A stretch of DNA of 64,000 bases from NCBI GenBank assembly GCA_938092065.1, contig CALKND010000007.1, forward strand, positions 1 to 64,000. Direction: 5' to 3'. The position numbers were made by a program, and so were the translations under genes. The stretch comes from an uncultured Rhodospirillales bacterium. GTDB taxonomy: Bacteria > Pseudomonadota > Alphaproteobacteria > Rhodospirillales > JABHCV01. The notes beneath the pieces are model-generated. The model was not told where the DNA came from. It worked only from the letters and a program-made list of their open reading frames with translations, and did no database searches. Positions 38,572 through 49,563 of the stretch are shown piece after piece; within the stretch, counting starts at the first letter, position 1, and each line of letters opens with the position of its first letter.

Positions 38572-39468
38572 ATGAATCAACCTATGAACGTTGTTTCATC
38601 TTGGACACACCAAATCGAAAATGGTCAACAGCCAAGCAGTTCTGACTTGCAAGATCACCTTACCGCTGTTCATGATAGAAACGCAGGTTTTACTGAGGCA
38701 GTCGCTTGGAACTGCCGTGATGTTAGTGGTAAAAACAGCTATGAATTACTAGCTGATATTGTGGACCAAAAATATCATTCCAATGTACTAGAACTCGCAT
38801 GTGGAAGCGGAGTTTTATTAGATTTATGCAATCAGAGATTTGATAGTAGAATGGTATTGTCAGGAATTGATATTAGTGGCGCCGAATTAAAACTTGCACG
38901 TAAACGTCTTTCTCGCACTGCTATCAAACTTCATCAAAGCGCAGCTCAGGATTTAGATTTTATTACTGAATCATCAGTTGACGTAATTCTTTGCCACTGG
39001 GCTTTGACTTTGATGGATCCAGTGGTTCCAGTACTTGCCACAGTCAAGCGCTTACTCAAAAAATGTGGCGTTTTTGCTGCTATTATAGACGGAGATGCTG
39101 GTTCTGCTCCTGGCTATCCTGAAATCAATGACATCATTTATCAATATGCTCAACGTATGTATCCAGACTATGGTGTTATTGAACTTGGGGACCCAAGAGT
39201 AAGAACTGCAGAGGGGCTAAAAAAACTTGTAGGCAAAATTTTTATTGATTCTGATGTAAGTATAAAACCTGTTATTTTAAGTTATAATGCTGCGCCTAAA
39301 ACACTAGCAAAAGAGTCTGCCGGTTTTTTTTATGCTTCATTTGTGCTTTCAGAGACAGAACACCGCCAAATGCTGGGTGATCTTGAGACCCATTTTGCTG
39401 CCAGAATGCTAAATGGAAATAGCTACTTTTATATGCCAGTAAATCTCCTTGTAATTAGGCAACCCTGA
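38572..39468 (+). CDS. Class I SAM-dependent methyltransferase
   Basis: SNVLELACGSGVLLDLCNQRF; VDVILCHWALTLMDPVVPVLATVKRLLKKCGVFAAI. Confidence 0.75.
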   Translation: MNQPMNVVSSWTHQIENGQQPSSSDLQDHLTAVHDRNAGFTEAVAWNCRDVSGKNSYELLADIVDQKYHSNVLELACGSGVLLDLCNQRFDSRMVLSGIDISGAELKLARKRLSRTAIKLHQSAAQDLDFITESSVDVILCHWALTLMDPVVPVLATVKRLLKKCGVFAAIIDGDAGSAPGYPEINDIIYQYAQRMYPDYGVIELGDPRVRTAEGLKKLVGKIFIDSDVSIKPVILSYNAAPKTLAKESAGFFYASFVLSETEHRQMLGDLETHFAARMLNGNSYFYMPVNLLVIRQP

Positions 39469-39742
39469 GCCTTGGCATTTTTTGCCAGAATGCTGATGTC
39501 TTAAATATTGTGCAGAAAAGACCTTTCTCAAAAAACGCACTACTTGAATATTGTTTTTGTTTTTCATCTCCATTAAATTTTTATTCATATAAAGTAATAG
39601 TTTTTTTGATACAAATCCGCTCAAAATACAGACTATGTAAGCTGTTATGGTGGTCTAAAGAGCCGTTAACAGAGCCGCGAAGAATTAATTTAATAACAAA
39701 AGTTATCTATTTTGACATTTTTTTAAAAAAGAATTTGGCAAG

Positions 39743-40672
39743 ATGAGCAAGCAATTAAAAAATAAAATTGTAATAGTTGCAATGTATCAATTCGTGCAAC
39801 TTGATGATTTCATGCAAATGAAGCCGCTGCTTTTAAAAATATGTGGTGAAAACAATATTAAGGGCACCATCTTACTCGCCCATGAAGGGTTAAATGGAAC
39901 AATTGCAGGTTCACAAACTGGGATTGATAACCTACTTGCTTATTTACACGCAGAGCCTCGCTTTAAAACCATGAACTACAAAAAGTCTTATACCAACACC
40001 TCCCCATTTCGCCGCTTGAAAGTAAGAATAAAACAAGAGATCGTAACTATGGGTATGCCAGAAACAGACCCTGGAGAGCTATCTGGTAAGCGGGTAGATG
40101 CGTATCAATGGAACAAATTAATAAAGGATCCCGACATAATAACGCTAGACACCCGCAACGTGTATGAGCATGAAGTAGGTACATTCGAAAATGCTATATC
40201 TCCTGGAACCTATAAATTCCGAGATTTTCCTAAATTTGTTGATATTAACTTAGATCCTCAAAAGCACCAAAAGATAGCAATGTTTTGCACGGGTGGAATA
40301 CGTTGTGAAAAAGCATCTAACTACCTGTTAAAAAATGGATTTAAGGAAGTCTACCATTTAGACGGTGGCATTCTTAAGTATCTGGAGACTGTCAAAAAGA
40401 AAGATAGTCTTTGGCTGGGAGAATGCTTTGTTTTTGATGAACGTGTGGCAGTAGATGAAGATCTTATGCCTGGTTCATATGTTCAGTGTCATGCTTGCCG
40501 CAGGCCGCTGAAGAATTCTGACCTAAAATCCTCACTGTATGAAGTCGGCGTTTCTTGCCATCATTGCCATGGAAAACATGAGGCTAAGAAAATAGAGGGG
40601 TTAAGGGAACGCCAACGGCAATTCGAAATGATTAATCGCCGAAAAAAAACTTTCAGTGAAAATGACTTTTAA
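39743..40672 (+). CDS. trhO: Rhodanese-domain tRNA uridine(34) hydroxylase
   Basis: GTILLAHEGLNGTIAGSQ; TLDTRNVYEHEVGTFENAI; AMFCTGGIRCEKASNYLLKNGFKEVYHLDGGILKYLE. Confidence 0.92.
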   Translation: MSKQLKNKIVIVAMYQFVQLDDFMQMKPLLLKICGENNIKGTILLAHEGLNGTIAGSQTGIDNLLAYLHAEPRFKTMNYKKSYTNTSPFRRLKVRIKQEIVTMGMPETDPGELSGKRVDAYQWNKLIKDPDIITLDTRNVYEHEVGTFENAISPGTYKFRDFPKFVDINLDPQKHQKIAMFCTGGIRCEKASNYLLKNGFKEVYHLDGGILKYLETVKKKDSLWLGECFVFDERVAVDEDLMPGSYVQCHACRRPLKNSDLKSSLYEVGVSCHHCHGKHEAKKIEGLRERQRQFEMINRRKKTFSENDF

Positions 40673-40696
40673 AATAAAAAAGAATTCTGATTTGTC

Positions 40697-41356
40697 ATGA
40701 GTTCATATCCAATTCTATACTCTTTCAGGCGTTGCCCTTACGCAATGCGTGGACGCATGGCCCTAAAAAAGTCGGGGATTGTATATGAATTACGTGAAGT
40801 CTTGTTGCGCAAAAAACCAAAATCGATGACACTCGCATCTCCAAAAGGGACTGTCCCCGTTTTACAGCTAAGTGATGATAGTGTAATAGATGAAAGCTTA
40901 GATATAATGCTCTGGGCACTCGCTAGACGAGACCCAGACAACTGGCTGGAAAAAATTGATGAGTCAGAATCACTTATTGAAGAACTGGACCTAGTCTTTA
41001 AAAAAGCCCTTGATGGATATAAGTATTTTGTGAAACACCCTAAACATCCTCAATCTTATTACAGGGCACAGGGTGAAAAATTTCTCATTAAGCTTGAGGA
41101 GAGGCTTATAGCATACAATGGTGAGGGGCTGAGCAATACGCGAACAACATTCACTGACATTGCTGTATTTCCATTCGTTAGACAATATGCATTCGTAGAT
41201 AAAACATGGTTTGATCAAACGCCCTATAGTCTTGTAAGAAACTGGTTAACACAACATTTGGAGAGTGAACTATTCCTCTCCATCATGAACAAAAATCCAC
41301 CTTGGGAACCAGGTGATGAAATTACTTTTATGGGAATTTACTCAGACAGAAAATAA
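40697..41356 (+). CDS. Glutathione S-transferase-family protein
   Basis: YSFRRCPYAMRGRMALKKSGIVYELREV; KGTVPVLQLSDDSVIDESLDIMLWAL. Confidence 0.85.
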   Translation: MSSYPILYSFRRCPYAMRGRMALKKSGIVYELREVLLRKKPKSMTLASPKGTVPVLQLSDDSVIDESLDIMLWALARRDPDNWLEKIDESESLIEELDLVFKKALDGYKYFVKHPKHPQSYYRAQGEKFLIKLEERLIAYNGEGLSNTRTTFTDIAVFPFVRQYAFVDKTWFDQTPYSLVRNWLTQHLESELFLSIMNKNPPWEPGDEITFMGIYSDRK

Positions 41357-41516
41357 GTTTTTTTTAATTTACAATTACGGTGTAAATAAGACTTGACCAC
41401 ATTACACACGTATCTAATGTGCAAATAAGATGCTAAATTAGATTGTCTCAATAAAGAACAAGAACTTTTTAATTGGTAACAAGTAACTTACTTGGACCTT
41501 GAGGGAACTAGAGTGA

Positions 41517-41996
41517 ATGAATAGCGAGATTAGAAATATTAACAAATTACAGCAAGGCCCGATTCTTGTTGCTGCTGACTTTTCTGAAAATTCTAAGTCT
41601 GCGGTATTATGGGCAATCGATATATCTATAGCCCTTCAAGCGTCTTTGGTATTAATTCATATTGTCCATGACCGTGCGGAGGGTCCGGGTTATTATAGAC
41701 ACGATAAGAAAGATGCAATGCGTCCAATGGAAGACATTGCAGAGAGAATGATGCAGAAATTTCTGAAAAGCTTGAGTGATAAAAGTCCTTTGTATGAATC
41801 CTTTAAAAATCTTGAGACAAGAATAGTGACGGGTTTGCCAGTGACGCGTATTCTTGAGACAGCAGAAAATATTGACGCTAGAATGATCGTAATGGGCAGC
41901 CAAGGACTTACAGGACTTGCTCACTTGCTCATAGGTTCTAAAGCAGAACAAGTAGTACGACTGTCTAAGATTCCAGTTACCATAGTTAAAAATTAG
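41517..41996 (+). CDS. Universal stress protein
   Basis: ILVAADFSENSKSAVLWAIDIS; MIVMGSQGLTGLAHLLIGSKAEQVVRLSKIPVTIVK. Confidence 0.88.
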   Translation: MNSEIRNINKLQQGPILVAADFSENSKSAVLWAIDISIALQASLVLIHIVHDRAEGPGYYRHDKKDAMRPMEDIAERMMQKFLKSLSDKSPLYESFKNLETRIVTGLPVTRILETAENIDARMIVMGSQGLTGLAHLLIGSKAEQVVRLSKIPVTIVKN

Positions 41997-42235
41997 AATT
42001 AAATAAATATAATATAAAAATTGCTTTATAAATTAATATAAAAATAATTATGTTTACATTTAAAGTATTGATTATTTATTAATTGGATTTTTTCAATTTA
42101 TACATCGTGCTTAGTTACATGATGCGCGGTCATGACTGCTATGAGAAAGCATGGTTTGAACTTCAAATTATGTTTGTTAAGGTTTAATGCTAAGAAAAAA
42201 CACGGATTCAATCCGTTCGGGGAAAAGATTGCTCA

Positions 42236-44050
42236 ATGAATAAAATAATTTTTAACTTTAGTAAAAATTCTCAAACACTCACTATCCTTGCAGCAGCGGC
42301 CATACTTTGTGTCGCCGCAACCCCTGTGTTTGCTGCTGTTTCAGATGCAGACACGGGAATAGCTTGGGGATTTATGGGCATGAAGGTGTTGGGCGGCTTG
42401 GCTATTTTCCTATTTGGTATGGATCAGATGGCAGATTCGCTGAAGGCTGTAGCAGGGAACCGCATGAAAGATATCCTCGGTGCGCTCACCAACAATAGAA
42501 TTACAGGACTTCTTACTGGTGCAAGCGTAACAGCAGTTATTCAGTCTTCCTCGGTTACAACAGTTATGCTCGTAGGTTTTGTTACGGCAGGCATGATGTC
42601 GTTATCGCAAGCTATTGGGGTAATACTAGGAGCAGACATTGGCACCACCATCACAGCACAGATTGTTGCATTTCCCGTAAAGAAATACGCTCTTGCACTT
42701 GTTACTATTGGCTTCTCCATGTTGTTTGTCAGCCGTAGTGAAAAGACTAAACACTACGGCACTTTGATTATGGGCTTGGGTATGATTTTCTTTGGCTTGT
42801 CGATAATGAGCGATGCCATGAAACCTTTACGTTCATTTGAGCCCTTTATTCTATTGATGCAAGACGTCGAAAATCCTTTGGTTGGTATTCTGGTAGCCAC
42901 AGTTTTTACGGCTCTTATTCAGTCATCTTCAGCTACAATGGGCGTTGTTATTGTCCTCGCCCAGGGGGGGTTGATAACTCTAGAGGGTGGCATTGCACTT
43001 GCGCTTGGAGCTAATATTGGAACCTGTGCTACTGCAGGTCTTGCATCTATTGGTAAACCTCGCGAAGCAGTACGTGTCGCGGTTGCTCATGTTACTTTCA
43101 AGATCGTCGGCGTTTTTATTATCTTTTTCTTTATCCCTCAATTAGCAGAACTTTGCCGATCTGTTTCCCCGGCTTATCCAGAACTAAATGGAATTGATAA
43201 ATTAGCCGCAGAGACACCACGCCAAATAGCGAATGCCCACACCTTCTTTAATGTAGGGTTAGCGTTTCTTTTTTTACCAGCTACTACCCTATTTGCGCGA
43301 TTTTGTGAGTGGGTGGTGCCTGACAGGCCCAATAGTAGAAGGGGTTTGCCAGAAATTATAATGCCTAAATACTTGGACGATTCTTTGATTTCCACACCTC
43401 AGTTGGGACTTGCTCGAAGCCGGCTTGAAATCGCTCGGCTAGGCAAAAATGTGCACGAAATGTTCAAAAAAGTTCTTCCAGCTGTCTTAACGGGTAACAA
43501 ACAGGACCTTCAAGAGATTGTAAACATAGATAACAAGGTAGATGCCCTCTATGGTGAAATAGTTGTTTACCTTGGTAAATTAAGCAAAATAAATCTTTCA
43601 GACCAACATTCCAAAGAGCTGTTTTTTCTTTTTCAGTCAGTAGATCGTCTAGAAAATATTGGTGATATTATGGAAAAGAATATGGTAAGGGTGGGCATCA
43701 AAAGAATTGAGGATAGTATTGTTATCAGCGAGGCAACCTTAAAAATTATTAACGAATATCATAGTCAGATCACTCGTGTTCTAGAGGATACTATTGAAGT
43801 AATCACAAACGACAATGTTGATGCCATAAATAGAGTTAAAAATTTACGAGAAGAGATTGCTAACATGACTTTGGAAACAGAAAAACATGGCATCCAACGC
43901 CTAACTGCAGACGCTCCAAGACGTGTTGATACTTATGCCCGGGAACGCGAAACCATCGAGTACATGAACAGTATATATAGGATTTGCCGCCGTATTGCTG
44001 AATCTGCACCGTCCAATGCCGAAGAAAAGCAGTCTTCACAACCAAATTAA
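42236..44050 (+). CDS. Na/Pi cotransporter-family protein with C-terminal PhoU-like region
   Basis: IFLFGMDQMADSLKAVAGNRMKDILGALTNNRITGLLTGASVTAVIQSSSVTTVMLVGFV; second QSSSAT repeat. Confidence 0.92.
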   Translation: MNKIIFNFSKNSQTLTILAAAAILCVAATPVFAAVSDADTGIAWGFMGMKVLGGLAIFLFGMDQMADSLKAVAGNRMKDILGALTNNRITGLLTGASVTAVIQSSSVTTVMLVGFVTAGMMSLSQAIGVILGADIGTTITAQIVAFPVKKYALALVTIGFSMLFVSRSEKTKHYGTLIMGLGMIFFGLSIMSDAMKPLRSFEPFILLMQDVENPLVGILVATVFTALIQSSSATMGVVIVLAQGGLITLEGGIALALGANIGTCATAGLASIGKPREAVRVAVAHVTFKIVGVFIIFFFIPQLAELCRSVSPAYPELNGIDKLAAETPRQIANAHTFFNVGLAFLFLPATTLFARFCEWVVPDRPNSRRGLPEIIMPKYLDDSLISTPQLGLARSRLEIARLGKNVHEMFKKVLPAVLTGNKQDLQEIVNIDNKVDALYGEIVVYLGKLSKINLSDQHSKELFFLFQSVDRLENIGDIMEKNMVRVGIKRIEDSIVISEATLKIINEYHSQITRVLEDTIEVITNDNVDAINRVKNLREEIANMTLETEKHGIQRLTADAPRRVDTYARERETIEYMNSIYRICRRIAESAPSNAEEKQSSQPN

Positions 44051-44149
44051 ATACTAACCAAGGATACTTTTTTAAACCGTATTAACTCTTGTTTAGCGCA
44101 AGTTCTATCACCAAACTCCATAGTGTAAAGTTAGAGTGTTCAAACTTCT

Positions 44150-45925
44150 TCACCAAACTGGGGTAGCATCGTCAACAAGAATCTGGACTGAAGAACGCCC
44201 CTGCCATGTGTTGATACGAATTTTTCCAGAAACATGGAATGGTGCCCCTCCATGATGGATAAGCGCCTGACCCATATCAGTTTCAACAGCCCTAAAAGCA
44301 ATGGCGTTCAAACGTTTTCCTGTTTCATCGGATAAGCTCATTCTCAGGTGGCTCTGGTCCTTTCCAACAGGGTCTGCATGGACTATCAAAGCATTGGTGA
44401 TGACAAAGCGTGGCTCAGGGTTCCCGGAACCAAACGGTCCAACTTTTGCCAGTGTTTCAACCAAATCCAAATTAGCTCCAGCTATCTTCAAGGCCCCATC
44501 CATATAGTGTCCAGGAACAGATGGGCGTCCAGCCAAGTCAGTAGCCAGACGCTCGTTCAGAAAAAAATTTAAGTCTTCTATACGCTCAGCATCAACACTG
44601 AGACCCGCCGCCATGGCGTGGCCGCCACCTTTAGTAATAATTCCCATTTGACGGGCAGCAATAACAGCGCTTCCCAAATCAACACCACTTACAGATCTAC
44701 CAGAACCTATACCATTTCTCTCATTAAGGGCAATCACGAGGGAGGGCCGGTCAAACTTTTCCTTGAGGCGACTAGCAACAATTCCAATAACTCCTGGATG
44801 CCAGCCCTCACCAACGGCCATTACAATAGAGGCAGATTGCACTTCAATTTTGTTAATTTGTCGGATGGCTTCTTCAAGAACTTTGGCCTCTATTTCTTGA
44901 CGTTCGTTGTTGTAGGTGTTCAGTGAAGCCGCAATTTCTGCAGATTCTATTTTATCGTTACTGCTAAGTAGGCGTGTTCCAAGATCAGACTTGCCAACCC
45001 GGCCTCCTGCGTTTATGCGTGGACCCAGAATAAAGCCTGCATGATAAGCCCCAGGCGGCTCATCAATGCTAGCCACATCGGCAAGTGCTGCTAGACCGAG
45101 ATTAGTGCGTTTGGTCATTACCTTTAGACCCTGTTTCACTAACGCTCGATTGACGCCTGTTAAGGGGACTACATCACAGACCGTACCAAGTGCCACCAGA
45201 TCTAGCCATTGCATCAGGTCAGGCTCTATGCACACATTATACCAACGGGCCACGCGTAAAGCACGATTGACGGCTACAATTAAAAGAAATGTGACCCCAA
45301 CTGCCGCTAAATGTCCATGCGGGCTTTCGTCATCTAAACGATTAGGGTTAATTACAGCAAATGCATTGGGCAAGCTAGCTTCAGCCTCATGATGGTCGAC
45401 TACTATAACATCAAGCCCAGCATTCATTGCAGCATCAATTGGCTCAAAGGATGTTGTACCACAATCAACAGTGACTACAACTGCCACTCCTTCCTCACGC
45501 AACTTAAGCAATGCTCTCGTGTTAGGCCCATATCCATCCTTAATTCGATCAGGGATAATCACTTGAGTTTTGCCACCCACATGGTCGAGGAACTGTTTCA
45601 ATAAGGCTGATGATGTGGCACCATCAACATCGTAATCACCAAAAATTGCGATCTTTTCACCTTCCATAACTGCCCTAGTCAAACGCTGTGACGCTATATC
45701 CATGTCCTTTAGGTGATTAGGATCAGGCAGTAGTTCCTTCAAGGTAGGGTTAAGAAAGCTGAGTGAGTTTTCAAGAGTGATACCGCGTGCATCAAGTACT
45801 CTGCCAACAACCTCAGCAACATCTAGACGCTGAGCAATGGTAAGGGCCATTCGCTTGTCACAGCTTCGAGCAAGCCAATGCCTCCCCATTAGAGACCTCT
45901 CAACACCGAGGAAAGCCTCAGGCAT
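44150..45925 (-). CDS. recJ: Single-stranded-DNA-specific exonuclease RecJ (start moved to internal ATG)
   Basis: IAIFGDYDVDGATSSALLKQFL; VVTVDCGTTSFEPI; VIVVDHHEAEASLPNAFAVINPNR; GGGHAMAAGLSV. Confidence 0.93.
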   Translation of the reverse strand: MPEAFLGVERSLMGRHWLARSCDKRMALTIAQRLDVAEVVGRVLDARGITLENSLSFLNPTLKELLPDPNHLKDMDIASQRLTRAVMEGEKIAIFGDYDVDGATSSALLKQFLDHVGGKTQVIIPDRIKDGYGPNTRALLKLREEGVAVVVTVDCGTTSFEPIDAAMNAGLDVIVVDHHEAEASLPNAFAVINPNRLDDESPHGHLAAVGVTFLLIVAVNRALRVARWYNVCIEPDLMQWLDLVALGTVCDVVPLTGVNRALVKQGLKVMTKRTNLGLAALADVASIDEPPGAYHAGFILGPRINAGGRVGKSDLGTRLLSSNDKIESAEIAASLNTYNNERQEIEAKVLEEAIRQINKIEVQSASIVMAVGEGWHPGVIGIVASRLKEKFDRPSLVIALNERNGIGSGRSVSGVDLGSAVIAARQMGIITKGGGHAMAAGLSVDAERIEDLNFFLNERLATDLAGRPSVPGHYMDGALKIAGANLDLVETLAKVGPFGSGNPEPRFVITNALIVHADPVGKDQSHLRMSLSDETGKRLNAIAFRAVETDMGQALIHHGGAPFHVSGKIRINTWQGRSSVQILVDDATPVW

Positions 45926-46895
45926 GGGGACGGGCAAACTGGTGGTACGCTTCCACATAACGAAGAGTTCCAGTCTGCGAACGTACAACTAGAGACTGGG
46001 TAAGGGCCTTGTTGTTAACCTTGGTTACACCTTTTAAAAGTGCTCCTGAGGTTACTCCAGTAGCAGCAAAAGTGACGTTTCCTGAAGCAAGGTCAGCAAT
46101 TGAAAATTTTTGTGCTGGATCTTCAATGCCAGCATCAGAAACTTTTTGTCTGTCCGCATTGTCACGAATGACAAGACGGCCTTGCATCTGACCTCCAACG
46201 CAAGCCAAGGCAGCAGCTGACAGAACACCCTGTGGTGCACCACCAATGCCACAGTATAAATCTATACCACTTCTTGGCCATGCGGTGGCAACGACCCCAG
46301 AAATATCACCATCGACGATCAACATTATGCGAGCCCCAGCCTCTCGTGTTTTGGCTATAATTTCCCCATGGCGAGGCCTATCAAGAATACAAACAACAAG
46401 ATCACTGACTGGTACTCCCTTAGCAGCGCTTAACGCCTTAAGATTATCAGCAGGCTCATTATCCAAATCAACTAAGTCAGCTGGAAACCCACCACCAATA
46501 GCAAGCTTTTCCATATATAGTTCAGGAAGGTTCAGGAATTGCCCGTCTTCAACCATGGCCATAACGGAAAGCCCATTTGGTTCGCCCTTAGCAACAATGG
46601 TTGGCCCTTCAACCGGCATTAGGGCAACATCGACAGTCGAGCCATCACCTGTACCAACATTCTCACCAACAACTAATTTAGAGGCGCCGTTAGCATTACT
46701 TTCACCAATGCGAATCTTTCCCTTTACCGGAAGTTCCTTAAAGGCCCCGTGCATGGCATTGACAGCAGCTTGGTCAGCAGACTTTTCATCACCAAGGCCC
46801 ATCCAGGAATTAGCTGCACGAGCTGCCGCTTCTGTTACGAAAACTGCTTCCATGGCGAGATTGCGTTTAAGAGTTTTAGTCTTAACCATTGTCAC
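45918..46895 (-). CDS. glpX: Class II fructose-1,6-bisphosphatase
   Basis: NLAMEAVFVTEAAARAANSWMGLGDEKSADQAAVNAM; VDVALMPVEGPTIVAKGEPNGLSVMAM; GIGGAPQGVLSAAAL. Confidence 0.95.
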   Translation of the reverse strand: MTMVKTKTLKRNLAMEAVFVTEAAARAANSWMGLGDEKSADQAAVNAMHGAFKELPVKGKIRIGESNANGASKLVVGENVGTGDGSTVDVALMPVEGPTIVAKGEPNGLSVMAMVEDGQFLNLPELYMEKLAIGGGFPADLVDLDNEPADNLKALSAAKGVPVSDLVVCILDRPRHGEIIAKTREAGARIMLIVDGDISGVVATAWPRSGIDLYCGIGGAPQGVLSAAALACVGGQMQGRLVIRDNADRQKVSDAGIEDPAQKFSIADLASGNVTFAATGVTSGALLKGVTKVNNKALTQSLVVRSQTGTLRYVEAYHQFARPHA

Positions 46896-46900
46896 CCTCC

Positions 46901-48193
46901 TTACAGGTTCTCTATGCGGATCATGACGGGCTTACCAATAACGCCGTTCAAGTTGGCTAAAGTCTCTATAACACGAGAAGCACAAGATTCTTCAGTTTCA
47001 TGCAATGTCATCACAACTGTCACAGCTTCACCCGGCAAGCGACCATGCTGCAAGATAGATTCCATGGAGACTTGATTGTCACGAAGGATTGCCGCTACGT
47101 CTGCAAATATTCCTGGCTGATCAACAACCATCAAGCGAATATAATAAGCTCCTCTGTGTAGGCTCATAGAAATAGTATTAGCAGCCTTCAACTCGTCGGC
47201 CGGAATACCGAAGGTTGGAAGATTGAAGGAACGTGCGATGTCTACTATGTCTGCGCATACGGCTGAGGCTGTAGGCCCTTCTCCAGCACCTCGTCCTTCC
47301 ATCATAAAGGTGTCAACAAAATCTCCTTCAGCGACGATAGCATTGAATACACCTTCAACACCGGCGATGGATGCTGCATGCGGAATAAGGCATGGATGCA
47401 CGCGTTGCTCGATACCATTTTCATTTTCTGAGGCTATACCAAGCAACTTGATGCGATAACCTAGTTCTTCAGCAAGGTGAATATCTATTTTGGAAATCTG
47501 ACGAATACCTTCGACATGGATGTTTTTAAAATCAATCTGTCTACCAAAAGCTAGTGAAGATAAAATAGCCAATTTATGAGCCGCATCGACCCCATCAATA
47601 TCAAAACTTGGGTCAGCTTCGGCACAACCTAGGCGCTGGGCATCCTCCAGAGCTGCTTGAAATTCAAGTCCTTCTTCACGCATACGGCTAAGAATGTAAT
47701 TACACGTCCCATTGAGTATACCATAAATCGACTTCATACCGTTAGCTGCTAGGCCTTCACGCAACGCTTTGATGATTGGAATGCCACCCGCAACGGCTGC
47801 CTCAAAGGCCAAAGTTATGCCTGCTTCTTCGGCCTTTGAGGCCAGTTGGGTTCCGTGATTGGCAATAAGGGCTTTATTGGCAGTGACCACATGGCGTGAT
47901 GCACCAATGGCGGACTCGACGGTTTTCTTTGCTATACCTTCTGAACCGCCAATCAGCTCAACAACGACATCGCAATTGGCTTCGGCAGCCATTTCAGCAG
48001 CATCTTCAAAAAAATCAAACCCATCAAGGGAGACCCCCCTACTCTTATTCATCTTGCGAGCCGACACAGCGGTAACCTCAAGCTTGCGACCACAACGACG
48101 CTCTAAAAGATCGCCATGCTCGCTAAGTATCTTAAGGGTTCCAGTTCCAACTGTACCCAGACCTGCAACTGCAATTTTAAGGGAATTACTCAT
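46901..48193 (-). CDS. hom: Homoserine dehydrogenase
   Basis: IAVAGLGTVGTGTLKIL; VVTANKALIANHG; GILNGTCNYILSRM; ACT-like C-terminus. Confidence 0.95.
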   Translation of the reverse strand: MSNSLKIAVAGLGTVGTGTLKILSEHGDLLERRCGRKLEVTAVSARKMNKSRGVSLDGFDFFEDAAEMAAEANCDVVVELIGGSEGIAKKTVESAIGASRHVVTANKALIANHGTQLASKAEEAGITLAFEAAVAGGIPIIKALREGLAANGMKSIYGILNGTCNYILSRMREEGLEFQAALEDAQRLGCAEADPSFDIDGVDAAHKLAILSSLAFGRQIDFKNIHVEGIRQISKIDIHLAEELGYRIKLLGIASENENGIEQRVHPCLIPHAASIAGVEGVFNAIVAEGDFVDTFMMEGRGAGEGPTASAVCADIVDIARSFNLPTFGIPADELKAANTISMSLHRGAYYIRLMVVDQPGIFADVAAILRDNQVSMESILQHGRLPGEAVTVVMTLHETEESCASRVIETLANLNGVIGKPVMIRIENL

Positions 48194-48213
48194 AAATATT
48201 ATCCAGAGTGTTG

Positions 48214-49428
48214 CTAGAGAGAGGCGGCACGTTTCGCCGGATCACCACTGTCATAGTTTGCAAGAAAAGATTTAATATTTCTAATGGCTTGCCTGGTACG
48301 GTGAAGGTTTTCGACAAATCCAATACGAACATGTCCGTCCCCATGCTCGCCAAAACCTATGCCCGGTGCGACGGCAACTTTTGCTTCACTCAACAACTTT
48401 TTTGAGAACTCCATTGAACCTAAATGTTTAAAAACTGGTGGAATAGGTGACCAGGCAAACATGGTAGCTGGCGGCGACGGGATATCCCATCCAGCTGCTG
48501 CAAGGCCACTTATCAAAACATCCCGGCGCTCTTTGTAAAGGATACGCATCTCATCGACACAATCCTGCGGGCCATTTAAGGCTGCTGTGGCAGCGACCTG
48601 TACTGGTGTAAAAGCACCGTAATCAAGGTAAGATTTGATCCTAGTCAAGGCTCCAATTAATGTCTTGTTGCCACTGGCAAAACCAATACGCCAACCTGGC
48701 ATGTTATAGGTCTTGCTCATAGACGTAAATTCCACAGCAATGTCACGTGCTCCTGGCACCTGTAATATCGACGGTGGAGGATTCTTATCAAAATAAACTT
48801 CGGCGTATGCTAGGTCAGACAAAATCCATACATTATGGTGACGACAAAAGTCTACGACCTCGCTGTAGAAATCTAGATCAACCAATTCTGCTGTTGGATT
48901 ATTAGGAAAATTTAAAACAAGCGCTGTCGGCTTGGGAACGCTGTAAGCAACTGCACGCTCAAGTGCTTCCAAAAACGTGCCATCCGGCTTCGCAGGGATA
49001 TTTCGCACAGCGGCACCTGCGATTATAAAGCCAAACGGATGGATTGGGTAACTTGGGCTAGGCACTAAGATAACATCACCTGGTGAAGTGATAGCCGAGG
49101 CTAAATTTGCAAGTCCCTCTTTTGAGCCAAGGGTAACAATGGTTTCAGTTTCCGGATCAATCTGAACATCAAAACGACGGCCATAGTATGCGGCAACAGC
49201 CTTGCGTAATCCTGTAATGCCCCTAGAATTTGAGTAGCGGTGAGTATGCGGGTCTTTTACAGCTTCGCAAAGTTTGTCAACAATATGCTGAGGTGTCGGC
49301 TGGTCCGGATTACCCATGCCAAAATCAATAATATCCTCACCAGCTGCCCGAGCACGTGCTTTCATTGCATTAACTTCAGCAAATACATAGGGCGGCAATC
49401 GCTTAACCCGGTAAAAATCTTGTTCCAT
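48214..49428 (-). CDS. PLP-dependent class I/II aminotransferase
   Basis: DFGMGNPDQPTPQHIVDKLCEAV; LNFPNNPTAELVDLDFY; SMSKTYNMPGWRIGFASGN. Confidence 0.9.
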   Translation of the reverse strand: MEQDFYRVKRLPPYVFAEVNAMKARARAAGEDIIDFGMGNPDQPTPQHIVDKLCEAVKDPHTHRYSNSRGITGLRKAVAAYYGRRFDVQIDPETETIVTLGSKEGLANLASAITSPGDVILVPSPSYPIHPFGFIIAGAAVRNIPAKPDGTFLEALERAVAYSVPKPTALVLNFPNNPTAELVDLDFYSEVVDFCRHHNVWILSDLAYAEVYFDKNPPPSILQVPGARDIAVEFTSMSKTYNMPGWRIGFASGNKTLIGALTRIKSYLDYGAFTPVQVAATAALNGPQDCVDEMRILYKERRDVLISGLAAAGWDIPSPPATMFAWSPIPPVFKHLGSMEFSKKLLSEAKVAVAPGIGFGEHGDGHVRIGFVENLHRTRQAIRNIKSFLANYDSGDPAKRAASL

Positions 49429-49563
49429 GAGATAGTAAGTTCCGTCGTCTTAATTTTTTAATCACAATTGGTCACGAAAAGATTCACATATGGCACTGCA
49501 TGGCAGGCTTGGAATCTTATTGTAATTGAACCTTAACAGAAATTAGTGTTTATTCATTAATGA

